5,166 nt of DNA from an uncultured Clostridia bacterium (GCA_934162655.1 CAKPJL010000038.1:1-5166), one strand, 5' to 3'. Shown: positions 1-5,166, counted from the first letter of the stretch. Numbers and translations: made by a program. The notes: generated by a model from the letters alone, not told the origin.

Positions 1-137
1 GTGCTAGTGTTATCGCTATTTAGATTTTCACCTTTGGTTGATAAATATTGAACTAAAGTATATATAAAGCATATGGCTGCTATTATTACAAGTAGTATAA
101 TGATGTACAATATAATTCTACTTTTGTCTTTTTTCAT
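1..137 (-). CDS. N-terminus of a membrane-anchored or secreted protein (partial)
   Basis: The first 45 codons of a minus-strand gene whose remainder lies left of the window. The ATG at 135-137 is preceded by a perfect AGGAGG (144-149) at 6 nt spacing, so the start is well supported. The peptide opens with a basic stretch (MKKDKSR). A hydrophobic segment follows from about residue 8 to 28, rich in Ile and Leu, and then a polar region rich in Ser, Asn and Asp. This is the layout of a signal anchor or uncleaved signal sequence with the body outside the cell. Cys22 follows Ile-Ala-Ala and faintly resembles a lipobox, but hydrophobic residues continue past it, so a plain membrane anchor is likelier. 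Too little is present to name a family. It has its own promoter and is divergent from the tRNA-Lys gene. Confidence 0.75.
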   Translation of the reverse strand, partial: MKKDKSRIILYIIILLVIIAAICFIYTLVQYLSTKGENLNSDNTS

Positions 138-160
138 TATTTTCCTCCTAGAATGTCTAT

Positions 161-189
161 AGTATAACACAAAATAGTAAAAAATTTAA
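161..189 (-). promoter_or_regulatory. Promoter of the partial membrane protein gene
   Basis: On the minus strand, TATACT (161-166) is an extended -10 box, since TG lies one base upstream of it (TGTTATACT). A weak -35, TTAAAT, sits at 184-189 with 17 bp spacing. Transcription would begin near 154, leaving a leader of about 17 nt that holds only the ribosome binding site. Confidence 0.55.
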
Positions 190-218
190 GAGAAAAAATA
201 TATAATTTCAAATTTCTA

Positions 219-247
219 TTTACAAATAGCTATTTTTTTGATATAAT
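219..247 (+). promoter_or_regulatory. Promoter of tRNA-Lys
   Basis: TTTACA (219-224) and a perfect TATAAT (242-247) are separated by exactly 17 bp, a strong housekeeping sigma-A promoter with a single mismatch in the -35. The predicted transcription start is near 254-255, about 10 nt before the mature tRNA 5' end at 265. This leaves a short leader for RNase P to remove. Confidence 0.8.
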
Positions 248-264
248 AATTCGGCGTTAGAGAT

Positions 265-340
<76 letters not shown>

Positions 341-421
341 TTTTTTTATTTAATTTATTTATATCATATATAATATATTTTTTCAATAAATTATATTATT
401 TTATTTAATATTTAAGAAAAA

Positions 422-439
422 CCCACTTATAGAAGTGGG
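422..439 (-). terminator. Terminator of the acyl-CoA synthetase gene, possibly bidirectional
   Basis: CCCACTT (422-428) and AAGTGGG (433-439) form a perfect 7-bp stem with a 4-nt loop. On the minus strand the stem is followed by TTTTTCTT (414-421) and begins only 6 nt after the stop codon of the acyl-CoA synthetase gene. On the plus strand it is followed by CTTTCTTTATTT, so it may also stop transcription coming from tRNA-Lys. Confidence 0.85.
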
Positions 440-445
440 CTTTCT

Positions 446-2194
446 TTATTTCCTTGACTTTGCCTTTTTGTTTGCTTGCTTTTTCATCTCTTCAAACCTT
501 TTTATTTTCATTGTCGTAGTCTTTATAAAATCTTCATCTTTAATTTCTAGTCTTTTTATTGCCTTATACGATACCAAAGATTTATTAATAATTTTAATCT
601 CTTTCCAAATCATATCATATAGCTGTAAGTCAGTTGGTCTATTATCTTTATATGTTTCTTTTATATAATCTTCATCAAGTGTGACTCTTGCAGTAACTAT
701 AACCTCTAATTTTTTCCCTTCATAATCTTGTGGATATATCATAGATTCCTTTACAAGTGGAATTTTATTTATCATGTTTTCAATTTCTTCTGGGAATATT
801 TTTTTGCCGTTTGATGTAACTATTATATTTTTACACCTACCAGTAACTACTAAATTACCGTTAAGATCAAAGTATCCCACATCTCCTGTATAAAACCAAC
901 CATTTTTAAATACTTTTTTTGTTGCCTTTTCATCCTTATAATAACCAATCATTATACTATCGCCACGAGCTATTATTTCACCTACATTTGAATTTTCATC
1001 AACATTTTCAGATAAGTCAATTCTTACCTCTACTCCTTCTACCGCCTTACCTACTGTACCAGATGCTCCTCCTTCAAGCGTAGTTCCTGCAAGAAGTGGT
1101 GAACATTCTGTAAGACCGTACCCTTGTAAAAATCTAAAACCATACCCTTCCATTTTTTCTACTAATGCTTTGTCAAGTGGTGCTGCACCACAAAATATAT
1201 ATTTTAGATTTCCACCTAATGATTCATGAATTTTAGCAAATATTTTTTTCCTAAAATCAAATCCCATCTTGCTCAAACCGTTTGCTATTTTTCCAACAGC
1301 TCTAATTAAAAATTCTTTTTTAGTTTCTTTTATACTCTTATCTATTTTCTCACTAATTTTTTCAACAAGTGCAGGAACAGCAAGTATAAAGTCTGGTTTT
1401 ATAGTCTTAATATCTTTTGTTACATATTTAATACCCTCACATATTGCAACAGTTGCACCAACGGCAGTCATATGTAGGTAATCAAGTGTAAATTCATAAG
1501 TATGATGTATTGGTAAAATAGAAAGTGAAGTATAATTGCAAAAATTTGGAACTATTTTATAACATGCATATATATTAGTTACTAAATTTTTATGAGAAAG
1601 CATTACTCCCTTAGGTTCTGATGTTGTACCAGATGTAAAAAGTAGTGTGCACATTACTTCTCTATCTATTTTTATTTCAGCATAAGAATTATCTCCTTTT
1701 TGTATAATTTGTTTTCCTTTTGATATTATTTCATCATATGATAGACTTAATTTATCTGATTTTTCCTTATCCATATCTATAAAGACTGTATCTTTAGGTA
1801 GACTTTCTCTTATTTCTTCTATCATTTCTTTTTTTCTAGAAGAATATACTATGCATTTTGCCTCTGAGCGTTGCATAAGATTTAATATTTCGTTTGCTGG
1901 AAGTTCTTTGTCCAGCGGTACTATTACACCTACCCCACAAGCCACTGCCATATATGTTTCATACCATTTGTATGAACTTTCACCTATAACTGCGACATTA
2001 CAATCCTTTAAATCTAGTTTTTTTATCATATATGTTCCAAGTGCATTTATATCATCTTTAAGTCTAGCATAAGAAATTTTAAAAAATTCTCTACTCACTG
2101 GATCTTTTTGCATAAACGCAACTTTATTTTTAAATTCGTCACATTTTATATTGATTATATCTTTTAGCGAATCCATTATTTTTGTTTCACTCAT
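446..2194 (-). CDS. AMP-forming acyl-CoA synthetase (long-chain fatty acid--CoA ligase family)
   Basis: A 582-residue member of the adenylate-forming (ANL) superfamily. It is expected to activate a carboxylic acid, probably a fatty acid, with ATP and load it onto coenzyme A. Core motifs occur in order: the phosphate-binding loop FTSGTTSEPKG (186-196), YGLTE (359-363) for adenine and magnesium contact, YTGD (435-438) for ribose, and the hinge GRCKN (452-456). The catalytic lysine of the C-terminal lid is probably K563 in TTTMKIKR, where the more usual Gly before Lys is Met. Length matches bacterial fatty-acyl ligases, and the Lys-rich last dozen residues look like a flexible tail. No membrane segment is apparent. 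The ATG start has a strong AGGGGTGGG ribosome binding site, its own near-consensus promoter and its own terminator, so it is monocistronic. Substrate chain length cannot be read from sequence; another carboxylic acid remains possible. Confidence 0.9.
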   Translation of the reverse strand: MSETKIMDSLKDIINIKCDEFKNKVAFMQKDPVSREFFKISYARLKDDINALGTYMIKKLDLKDCNVAVIGESSYKWYETYMAVACGVGVIVPLDKELPANEILNLMQRSEAKCIVYSSRKKEMIEEIRESLPKDTVFIDMDKEKSDKLSLSYDEIISKGKQIIQKGDNSYAEIKIDREVMCTLLFTSGTTSEPKGVMLSHKNLVTNIYACYKIVPNFCNYTSLSILPIHHTYEFTLDYLHMTAVGATVAICEGIKYVTKDIKTIKPDFILAVPALVEKISEKIDKSIKETKKEFLIRAVGKIANGLSKMGFDFRKKIFAKIHESLGGNLKYIFCGAAPLDKALVEKMEGYGFRFLQGYGLTECSPLLAGTTLEGGASGTVGKAVEGVEVRIDLSENVDENSNVGEIIARGDSIMIGYYKDEKATKKVFKNGWFYTGDVGYFDLNGNLVVTGRCKNIIVTSNGKKIFPEEIENMINKIPLVKESMIYPQDYEGKKLEVIVTARVTLDEDYIKETYKDNRPTDLQLYDMIWKEIKIINKSLVSYKAIKRLEIKDEDFIKTTTMKIKRFEEMKKQANKKAKSRK

Positions 2195-2218
2195 ATTCCC
2201 ACCCCTATAATAATACTT

Positions 2219-2247
2219 ATTATATATATTTTTTATTAAAAAGTCAA
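2219..2247 (-). promoter_or_regulatory. Promoter of the acyl-CoA synthetase gene
   Basis: On the minus strand TTGACT (2242-2247) and a perfect TATAAT (2219-2224) are separated by 17 bp, only one base from sigma-A consensus. Transcription would start near 2212, giving a leader of about 17 nt that carries the AGGGGTGGG ribosome binding site (2198-2206). Confidence 0.8.
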
Positions 2248-2251
2248 TAAT

Positions 2252-2280
2252 TTGCTTTTTTTAAAAAAATGTGGTATAAT
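2252..2280 (+). promoter_or_regulatory. Promoter of the small membrane protein gene (extended -10)
   Basis: TGGTATAAT (2272-2280) combines a perfect -10 with an upstream TGn extension. The -35, TTGCTT (2252-2257), keeps only TTG but sits at 17 bp, which is adequate for an extended -10 promoter. Transcription should begin near 2287, giving a leader of about 98 nt. Its -35 lies 4 bp from that of the divergent acyl-CoA synthetase promoter. Confidence 0.65.
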
Positions 2281-2307
2281 ATAATTATGTAAATAAAAAA
2301 ATGATGA

Positions 2308-2368
2308 GCATCTGATTAGGAGCCATAGTTAACACCACATATTTTGTGGAAGGTAATTTATTAGATGC
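2308..2368 (+). promoter_or_regulatory. Structured 5' leader of unknown type
   Basis: Positions 2308-2316 can pair with 2360-2368 in a continuous 9-bp helix containing one G-U pair (GCATCTGAT with ATTAGATGC). It encloses a second hairpin, CCACA (2335-2339) with TGTGG (2345-2349), around a 5-nt loop. The outer helix ends 3 nt before the AAAGGA ribosome binding site of the downstream gene. I could not match it to a riboswitch class I know (purine, preQ1, fluoride, c-di-GMP, SAM, TPP, guanidine and others considered). No terminator or clear anti-Shine-Dalgarno pairing is visible, so its role is open. It could be a regulatory element, a stability element, or chance folding. Confidence 0.4.
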
Positions 2369-2384
2369 AAGAAAGGACAAAAAT

Positions 2385-2660
2385 ATGAAATGTAAGGTAA
2401 TTGGTGTTGTTGTCTCTGCTATCCTGTTTGGCTTGTCCACAGTGTCATTTTGTATCTGTAAGAATGCAAGAGAAATCATAACTATTATTCCAAATTCTGG
2501 AATACAGTATATGTTAGCTTGGGTTCTTCCGTTTATGTCATTTGGATTTGGGTTCTTTTTCCTTGGTCTTGGCTTAAACACTTTAATATACAATTTAACA
2601 TGTTACAATCCTTATGCAATCATCCATGAAGTCGTTTTAGGCAAATTAAGCAAGCATTAA
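2385..2660 (+). CDS. Small two-helix membrane protein, unknown function
   Basis: A 91-residue hydrophobic protein that I do not recognise. The ATG at 2385 is preceded by AAAGGA (2372-2377) at 7 nt, and the body begins MKCKVIGVVV, a normal membrane-protein start. An in-frame GTG at 2346 would add 13 polar residues but has no ribosome binding site. Two membrane segments are apparent, about residues 5-25 and 42-68, the second rich in Phe and Gly. They are joined by a short loop with KNAR (26-29), and a basic tail (GKLSKH) ends the protein. Both termini would be on the same side of the membrane, probably inside. Cysteines occur at 3, 23, 25 and 73. It has its own promoter, a leader that can fold, and a terminator built into its last codons, so it is an independent unit, convergent with ytfJ and divergent from the acyl-CoA synthetase gene. 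A real gene is likely; its job is unknown. Confidence 0.75.
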   Translation: MKCKVIGVVVSAILFGLSTVSFCICKNAREIITIIPNSGIQYMLAWVLPFMSFGFGFFFLGLGLNTLIYNLTCYNPYAIIHEVVLGKLSKH

Positions 2661-2678
2661 TAAATGCTTGCTTAATTT
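2643..2678. terminator. Shared terminator between convergent genes
   Basis: A perfect 16-bp inverted repeat (2643-2658 and 2663-2678) with a 4-nt loop AATA. The left arm includes the last codons and first stop base of the small membrane protein gene, and the right arm reaches the stop codon of ytfJ. On the plus strand it is followed by T-rich sequence (TTTTATTCTTCTTG), a good intrinsic terminator. On the minus strand the stem itself ends in AATTT with a weak U-run, so termination of ytfJ may be less efficient. Confidence 0.85.
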
Positions 2679-3133
2679 TATTCTTCTTGTTTTTTTGATA
2701 TAATCTTTTTTTCTTTTATGTCTAAAACTTTTTCTGGATTATTACATGATTTTTTTATAAGATCACTGGCCTTATTTACTACATCAGGTACAATATCTAC
2801 TAATTTATCTAAAGGTCCTGTCGACTGAACCGTTAAGAGTCTTACATTTCCATCTTTTACAACTAAAAAACCTATTGGAGATATATTAACACCTGCTCCA
2901 CTTCCACCGCCAAATGGCAATTTAGAATTTTCTGAAAATTTATTTAATTTATTTGTATTAAATTCACTTCCACCTGCTGCAAATCCGAAACATACCTTAG
3001 ATATAGGTATTATTGATGTTCCATCTTGTGATGTTACCATATCACCTATTATTGTATTAACATCAATCATACTTTCAAGAGATGTCATAGCAGTCATCAT
3101 TAAATCTTCTATTGGATGTGCCTCTTTTTCCAT
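2678..3133 (-). CDS. ytfJ: GerW/YtfJ family sporulation protein
   Basis: A 151-residue member of the YtfJ (GerW) family, found in endospore formers. The Bacillus subtilis protein is made in the developing spore and is needed for normal germination. Family hallmarks are present: HPIEDLM (6-12), MIDVNTIIGD (22-31), ISKVCFGFAAGGSEF (44-58) and the glycine-rich FGGGSGAGV (74-82) leading into ISPIGFLVV (84-92). The C-terminus is a Lys/Glu-rich tail. There is no signal peptide or membrane helix. The start is fixed by the conserved N-terminal HPI block and by AAAGGTGG (3143-3150) at 9 nt. It overlaps the DUF2953 gene upstream by 59 nt, in a different frame. The pair is conserved together in Firmicutes (ytfI-ytfJ in B. 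subtilis), so co-transcription during sporulation is likely. The biochemical activity of the family is not established. Confidence 0.95.
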   Translation of the reverse strand: MEKEAHPIEDLMMTAMTSLESMIDVNTIIGDMVTSQDGTSIIPISKVCFGFAAGGSEFNTNKLNKFSENSKLPFGGGSGAGVNISPIGFLVVKDGNVRLLTVQSTGPLDKLVDIVPDVVNKASDLIKKSCNNPEKVLDIKEKKIISKKQEE

Positions 3134-3755
3134 TTTTTCTTTCCACCTTTCTTAATCTAATTAATACTTTTATTATTACAAAAATAGTATTAGCTAAATT
3201 AAATTTAAGTATACTATAAATTTTAAAATTATATATTACATTTGAAATATATGTATCGTATCTAACTTCTTTATAATTTACCATATCTTTTTTTAAAGCA
3301 AGTAAAATTGAAAATAAAGTATTTATAAATGCAATAGTATAGCAATTAACTACTACATCATAAAAATTTACTCCAAGTGACATATCTAACTTTTGAATGT
3401 ATATACTATTATTTATCTTTTTTGCTTCTTTTCTTGACAAAAGAGCCTCATTAATTTTTTGCATACCAATAAGTTCCGTAAATAAGCTAAAAATAGTATT
3501 TATTATATTCTTGATAGTTCCATTTTCTTCTAATCTTTTAATATTGTTTTTTACCTGTAAATTTATCTTTGGTAAAGGAATAATTGAAAAAATATAAATT
3601 ATTAAATAATTTTTTGCCCTATTTTTATCTATAATTTTATTTATTGTACTCTTTTTTGATTCATAGCATGAGAAATATTTAATTTTGATTTTTAAAGGTA
3701 TTAATATTGCAAGTATTACAATTATTAAAATAAAAAATAATATTGTTTTTAGTAT
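3075..3755 (-). CDS. DUF2953 membrane protein (YtfI-like), apparent ATA start
   Basis: An open frame of 226 residues that resembles DUF2953. It has an N-terminal membrane helix (about residues 3-24, Ile/Leu-rich, ending LIPLKIKIKY), a basic amphipathic middle, and a C-terminal half with a hydrophobic stretch (about 127-140) and a pattern matching the family's end (YNFKIYSILKFNLANTIFV). Position directly before ytfJ supports the assignment. The first ATG in this frame is at 3464 and would remove the membrane helix and 97 residues. No ATG, GTG or TTG occurs upstream in frame. The only good ribosome binding site, AAAGGGG (3764-3770), lies 8 nt before an ATA codon at 3753-3755; another ATA at 3759-3761 is 2 nt from it. 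The start is therefore ATA, or an ATG altered by mutation or sequencing error. The last 18 codons overlap ytfJ. Function is unknown; a sporulation role is inferred from the neighbour. Confidence 0.75.
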   Translation of the reverse strand: MLKTILFFILIIVILAILIPLKIKIKYFSCYESKKSTINKIIDKNRAKNYLIIYIFSIIPLPKINLQVKNNIKRLEENGTIKNIINTIFSLFTELIGMQKINEALLSRKEAKKINNSIYIQKLDMSLGVNFYDVVVNCYTIAFINTLFSILLALKKDMVNYKEVRYDTYISNVIYNFKIYSILKFNLANTIFVIIKVLIRLRKVERKNGKRGTSNRRFNDDCYDIS

Positions 3756-3763
3756 TTTTATCG

Positions 3764-3770
3764 CCCCTTT
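3764..3770 (-). promoter_or_regulatory. Ribosome binding site deciding the DUF2953 start
   Basis: AAAGGGG on the minus strand, placed 8 nt before the ATA codon at 3753-3755. No ATG, GTG or TTG in any frame stands at a usable distance downstream of it, which is why ATA is proposed as the start. Confidence 0.6.
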
Positions 3771-3775
3771 TTTAA

Positions 3776-3804
3776 TAGTATTAGCAAAATTGAAACTTTT
3801 ATAA
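3776..3804 (-). promoter_or_regulatory. Possible sporulation-type promoter for DUF2953-ytfJ
   Basis: The terminator after truB implies a separate promoter for the next two genes. On the minus strand AATACTA (3776-3782) differs by one base from the CATACTA type of -10 used by forespore sigma factors F and G. TTATA (3800-3804), 17 bp upstream, resembles their -35 (G-H-A-T-R) except for the first base. In such AT-rich DNA a chance match is quite possible. Confidence 0.25.
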
Positions 3805-3837
3805 AAAAAATAAACACTACTAAAAAAATAGTGTTTA
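3803..3837 (-). terminator. Terminator of truB
   Basis: On the minus strand TAAACACTA (3829-3837) pairs with TAGTGTTTA (3811-3819) as a 9-bp stem with a 9-nt loop, followed by eight T (3803-3810). The stem begins with the truB stop codon itself. It separates the nrnA-truB operon from the DUF2953-ytfJ pair. Confidence 0.85.
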
Positions 3838-4713
3838 CTCTATTATAAATCTTTTTAATTTATTATTTTCTACCCTACCTAGTCCTTTATACTTATTGTT
3901 TAAATATATTCTAACAATCTCTTCACTAGTTGGCTCTATGTCAAACATAATACCATTTAAGAACTTATTATATTCATCCTCTTTAAAATTTATCTTTTTG
4001 TGATCACTAAAATATTCCTCAATTGGAATGACTTTTTTTAACATTTCCTCATAAGGTAATTCCAAAAAATCATACAATTTTATGCTATCTTCTATCTTAA
4101 AGTCACCAGTTTGCAGTCTTTCTAATTCACTCATTACTGCTCCACAACCAATTTTTTTACCTATATCATTTACTAGACTTCTAATATATGTTCCTTTAGT
4201 ACAAGAAACTACCATACTTACCTCGTTTTTTGATAAGTCTACTTTTATATCAGAAATATCAAATATCTCAATTTTCCTTGGATCCACATCTACTTGCATG
4301 CCATGTCTTGCATATTCGTATAATCTTTTACCATCTACTCTTATGGCACTATAAAGTGGAGGTAACTGCATTTGTTTTCCTATAAAACGTTTTATTCGCT
4401 CTTTAATATATATATCATCTTTGGGTACAACAGATGCAAAAACTATTTTTCCTGTAATATCGTATGTATCAGTTTCCACACCAAGTAACATTTTAACTTT
4501 ATATACCTTATTTTCTGATGTAAGACTATCTGAAAGTTTTGTTGCACTACCTATACATATTGGCAACACCCCGGTTGCTATTGGATCAAGAGTGCCTGTA
4601 TGTCCTATTTTTGTTTTAGGAAATAGTTTTCTTATAACATCAACCACATCATGTGATGTAATTCCTTGAGGTTTATCTATGTTTAAAATTCCGTTTTTAA
4701 CCTGCAAAATCAT
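3835..4713 (-). CDS. truB: tRNA pseudouridine(55) synthase TruB
   Basis: A full-length 292-residue cytoplasmic enzyme that converts uridine 55 in the T loop of tRNAs to pseudouridine. The family signature is clear: ILNIDKPQGITSHDVV (9-24), then GHTGTLDPIATGVLP (37-51) with the catalytic Asp43 (equivalent to Asp48 of E. coli). Tyr71 in YKV matches the active-site tyrosine. QLPPLYSAIRVDGKRLYEYA (116-135) and KGTYIRSLVNDIG (173-185) with the conserved Arg178 follow. The last 65 or so residues form the small C-terminal RNA-binding region typical of Firmicute TruB. The ATG overlaps the end of nrnA by 17 nt. AGGGGG (4725-4730), located inside nrnA, lies 11 nt upstream, slightly long but the only good site. 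The nrnA-truB order is the common Firmicute arrangement, usually followed by ribF; here a terminator follows instead. Confidence 0.98.
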   Translation of the reverse strand: MILQVKNGILNIDKPQGITSHDVVDVIRKLFPKTKIGHTGTLDPIATGVLPICIGSATKLSDSLTSENKVYKVKMLLGVETDTYDITGKIVFASVVPKDDIYIKERIKRFIGKQMQLPPLYSAIRVDGKRLYEYARHGMQVDVDPRKIEIFDISDIKVDLSKNEVSMVVSCTKGTYIRSLVNDIGKKIGCGAVMSELERLQTGDFKIEDSIKLYDFLELPYEEMLKKVIPIEEYFSDHKKINFKEDEYNKFLNGIMFDIEPTSEEIVRIYLNNKYKGLGRVENNKLKRFIIE

Positions 4714-5166
4714 CTTTAAAACATCCCCCTATATAATCTAGCAATTTTTTCTTCTCTGCATCATATGTGCTATTTTTAGTATTCATTGTATATCCTGCTG
4801 CTCTTTTATGTCCTCCACCATTAAAAGCTATTGCAGCTTTAGATACATCAACTAGCCCATTTGAACGCATACTAACTTTTAATTCACCATTTTCCTTGCC
4901 TCTAACATACACTGCAACTTCTGTTCCACGAACGGATCTTAAATAGTTAGTCATACCTTCGGCATCTTCATCGTCTATACCAAGGGATGAGATAGTGTCA
5001 TAATCAATATAAGTATATCTTAGCTTGCCATCATAAAATACTTCCATATTTTCAATTGCTTTTTTTATAAGATATAATTTTTCTTCGCTTATTGTATCAT
5101 TTATTTTTTTACATATATCACTATGATCAATGCCAGTCTCCATTAGTATAGCAGCGGCTCTCATAG
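4697..5166 (-). CDS. nrnA: DHH/DHHA1 phosphoesterase NrnA, C-terminal part (partial)
   Basis: The last 155 codons of a gene that enters from the right edge; its true start is outside, and the Met at 5162-5164 is internal. NrnA-type enzymes degrade short oligoribonucleotides from the 5' or 3' end and dephosphorylate pAp to AMP; some also process cyclic dinucleotide products. The visible part holds the end of the DHH domain (RAAAILMETGIDHSDI) and the DHHA1 substrate-binding domain. The latter includes VSMRS (97-101 of the visible part) and the diagnostic glycine loop GGGHKRAAG (116-124). The catalytic DHH motif itself is out of view, so activity cannot be judged. It is followed by truB with a 17-nt overlap, implying translational coupling. 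This pair normally sits downstream of infB and rbfA. Confidence 0.93.
   Translation of the reverse strand, partial: MRAAAILMETGIDHSDICKKINDTISEEKLYLIKKAIENMEVFYDGKLRYTYIDYDTISSLGIDDEDAEGMTNYLRSVRGTEVAVYVRGKENGELKVSMRSNGLVDVSKAAIAFNGGGHKRAAGYTMNTKNSTYDAEKKKLLDYIGGCFKDDFAG

Noticed and set aside
68..80. Lipobox at Cys22 of the partial membrane protein
   Set aside because: The residues before it (Ile-Ala-Ala-Cys) are only a loose match and the hydrophobic segment continues beyond the cysteine, which fits a membrane anchor better than a lipoprotein signal.
341..347. Seven T directly after the tRNA CCA as an intrinsic terminator
   Set aside because: There is no hairpin other than the tRNA's own arms upstream of it. 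The hairpin at 422-439 is a better candidate for stopping plus-strand transcription.
435..668. Open frames on the plus strand at 435-668, 1269-1481 and 1851-2072
   Set aside because: All are antisense to the acyl-CoA synthetase gene, which has full family motifs. They lack ribosome binding sites and promoters.
2301..2368. Hammerhead ribozyme or known riboswitch in the leader
   Set aside because: ATGATGAG faintly resembles the hammerhead CTGATGA, but the GAAA box and three-stem core are missing. Conserved cores of the common riboswitches are not seen either.
2346..2384. GTG at 2346 as the start of the small membrane protein
   Set aside because: It has no ribosome binding site at a usable distance, falls inside the inner hairpin of the leader, and would add polar residues before a normal membrane-protein N-terminus. 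ATG at 2385 has AAAGGA at 7 nt.
2285..2593. A 102-codon open frame on the minus strand
   Set aside because: It is antisense to the small membrane protein gene, has no ribosome binding site, and its composition (Pro/Lys/Asn-rich start, scattered hydrophobics) reflects the opposite strand. The plus-strand frame has promoter, ribosome binding site and terminator.
3075..3464. ATG at 3464 as the start of the DUF2953 gene
   Set aside because: It lacks a ribosome binding site (upstream is ACGGAACTTATTGGT) and would remove the N-terminal membrane helix and 97 residues of a frame that remains open and coding-like.
4082..4669. Open frames on the plus strand at 4082-4354 and 4421-4669, and at 3397-3597
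   Set aside because: Antisense shadows of truB and of the DUF2953 gene, without translation signals or recognisable domains.

Overview
The window is very AT-rich DNA (roughly 30% G+C by eye, not counted) with short intergenic gaps, A/T-ending codons, strong AGGAGG-type ribosome binding sites and TTGACA/TATAAT promoters. Together with a YtfJ/GerW sporulation protein, this points to a low-G+C, spore-forming Firmicute, most likely in the Clostridia. The sequence does not fix the genus.

Left part (1-450): the N-terminus of a membrane-anchored or secreted protein runs off the left edge on the minus strand. A tRNA-Lys(CTT) gene with its own near-consensus promoter and an encoded CCA end follows on the plus strand. 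A hairpin terminator then closes the next minus-strand gene. Middle (446-2680): a monocistronic acyl-CoA synthetase lies on the minus strand. A small two-helix membrane protein of unknown function lies on the plus strand, preceded by a leader of about 100 nt that can fold. The two genes are fired from back-to-back promoters whose -35 boxes are only 4 bp apart. The small gene ends in a 16-bp perfect inverted repeat shared with the convergent ytfJ gene.

Right part (2678-5166), all minus strand, in transcription order: nrnA (3' part only), truB, a terminator, a DUF2953 membrane protein and ytfJ. nrnA and truB overlap by 17 nt and belong to the common Firmicute RNA-metabolism operon. DUF2953 and ytfJ form a separate sporulation pair overlapping by 59 nt. 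The DUF2953 reading frame has no ATG, GTG or TTG at its expected 5' end. Its ribosome binding site is placed correctly for an ATA codon.

No IS element, CRISPR array or phage gene is visible, and no gene-free stretch exceeds 300 bases. No dramatic new system can be demonstrated. The best candidates for something undescribed are the structured leader with its orphan membrane protein (2287-2660) and the apparent ATA start of the DUF2953 gene.
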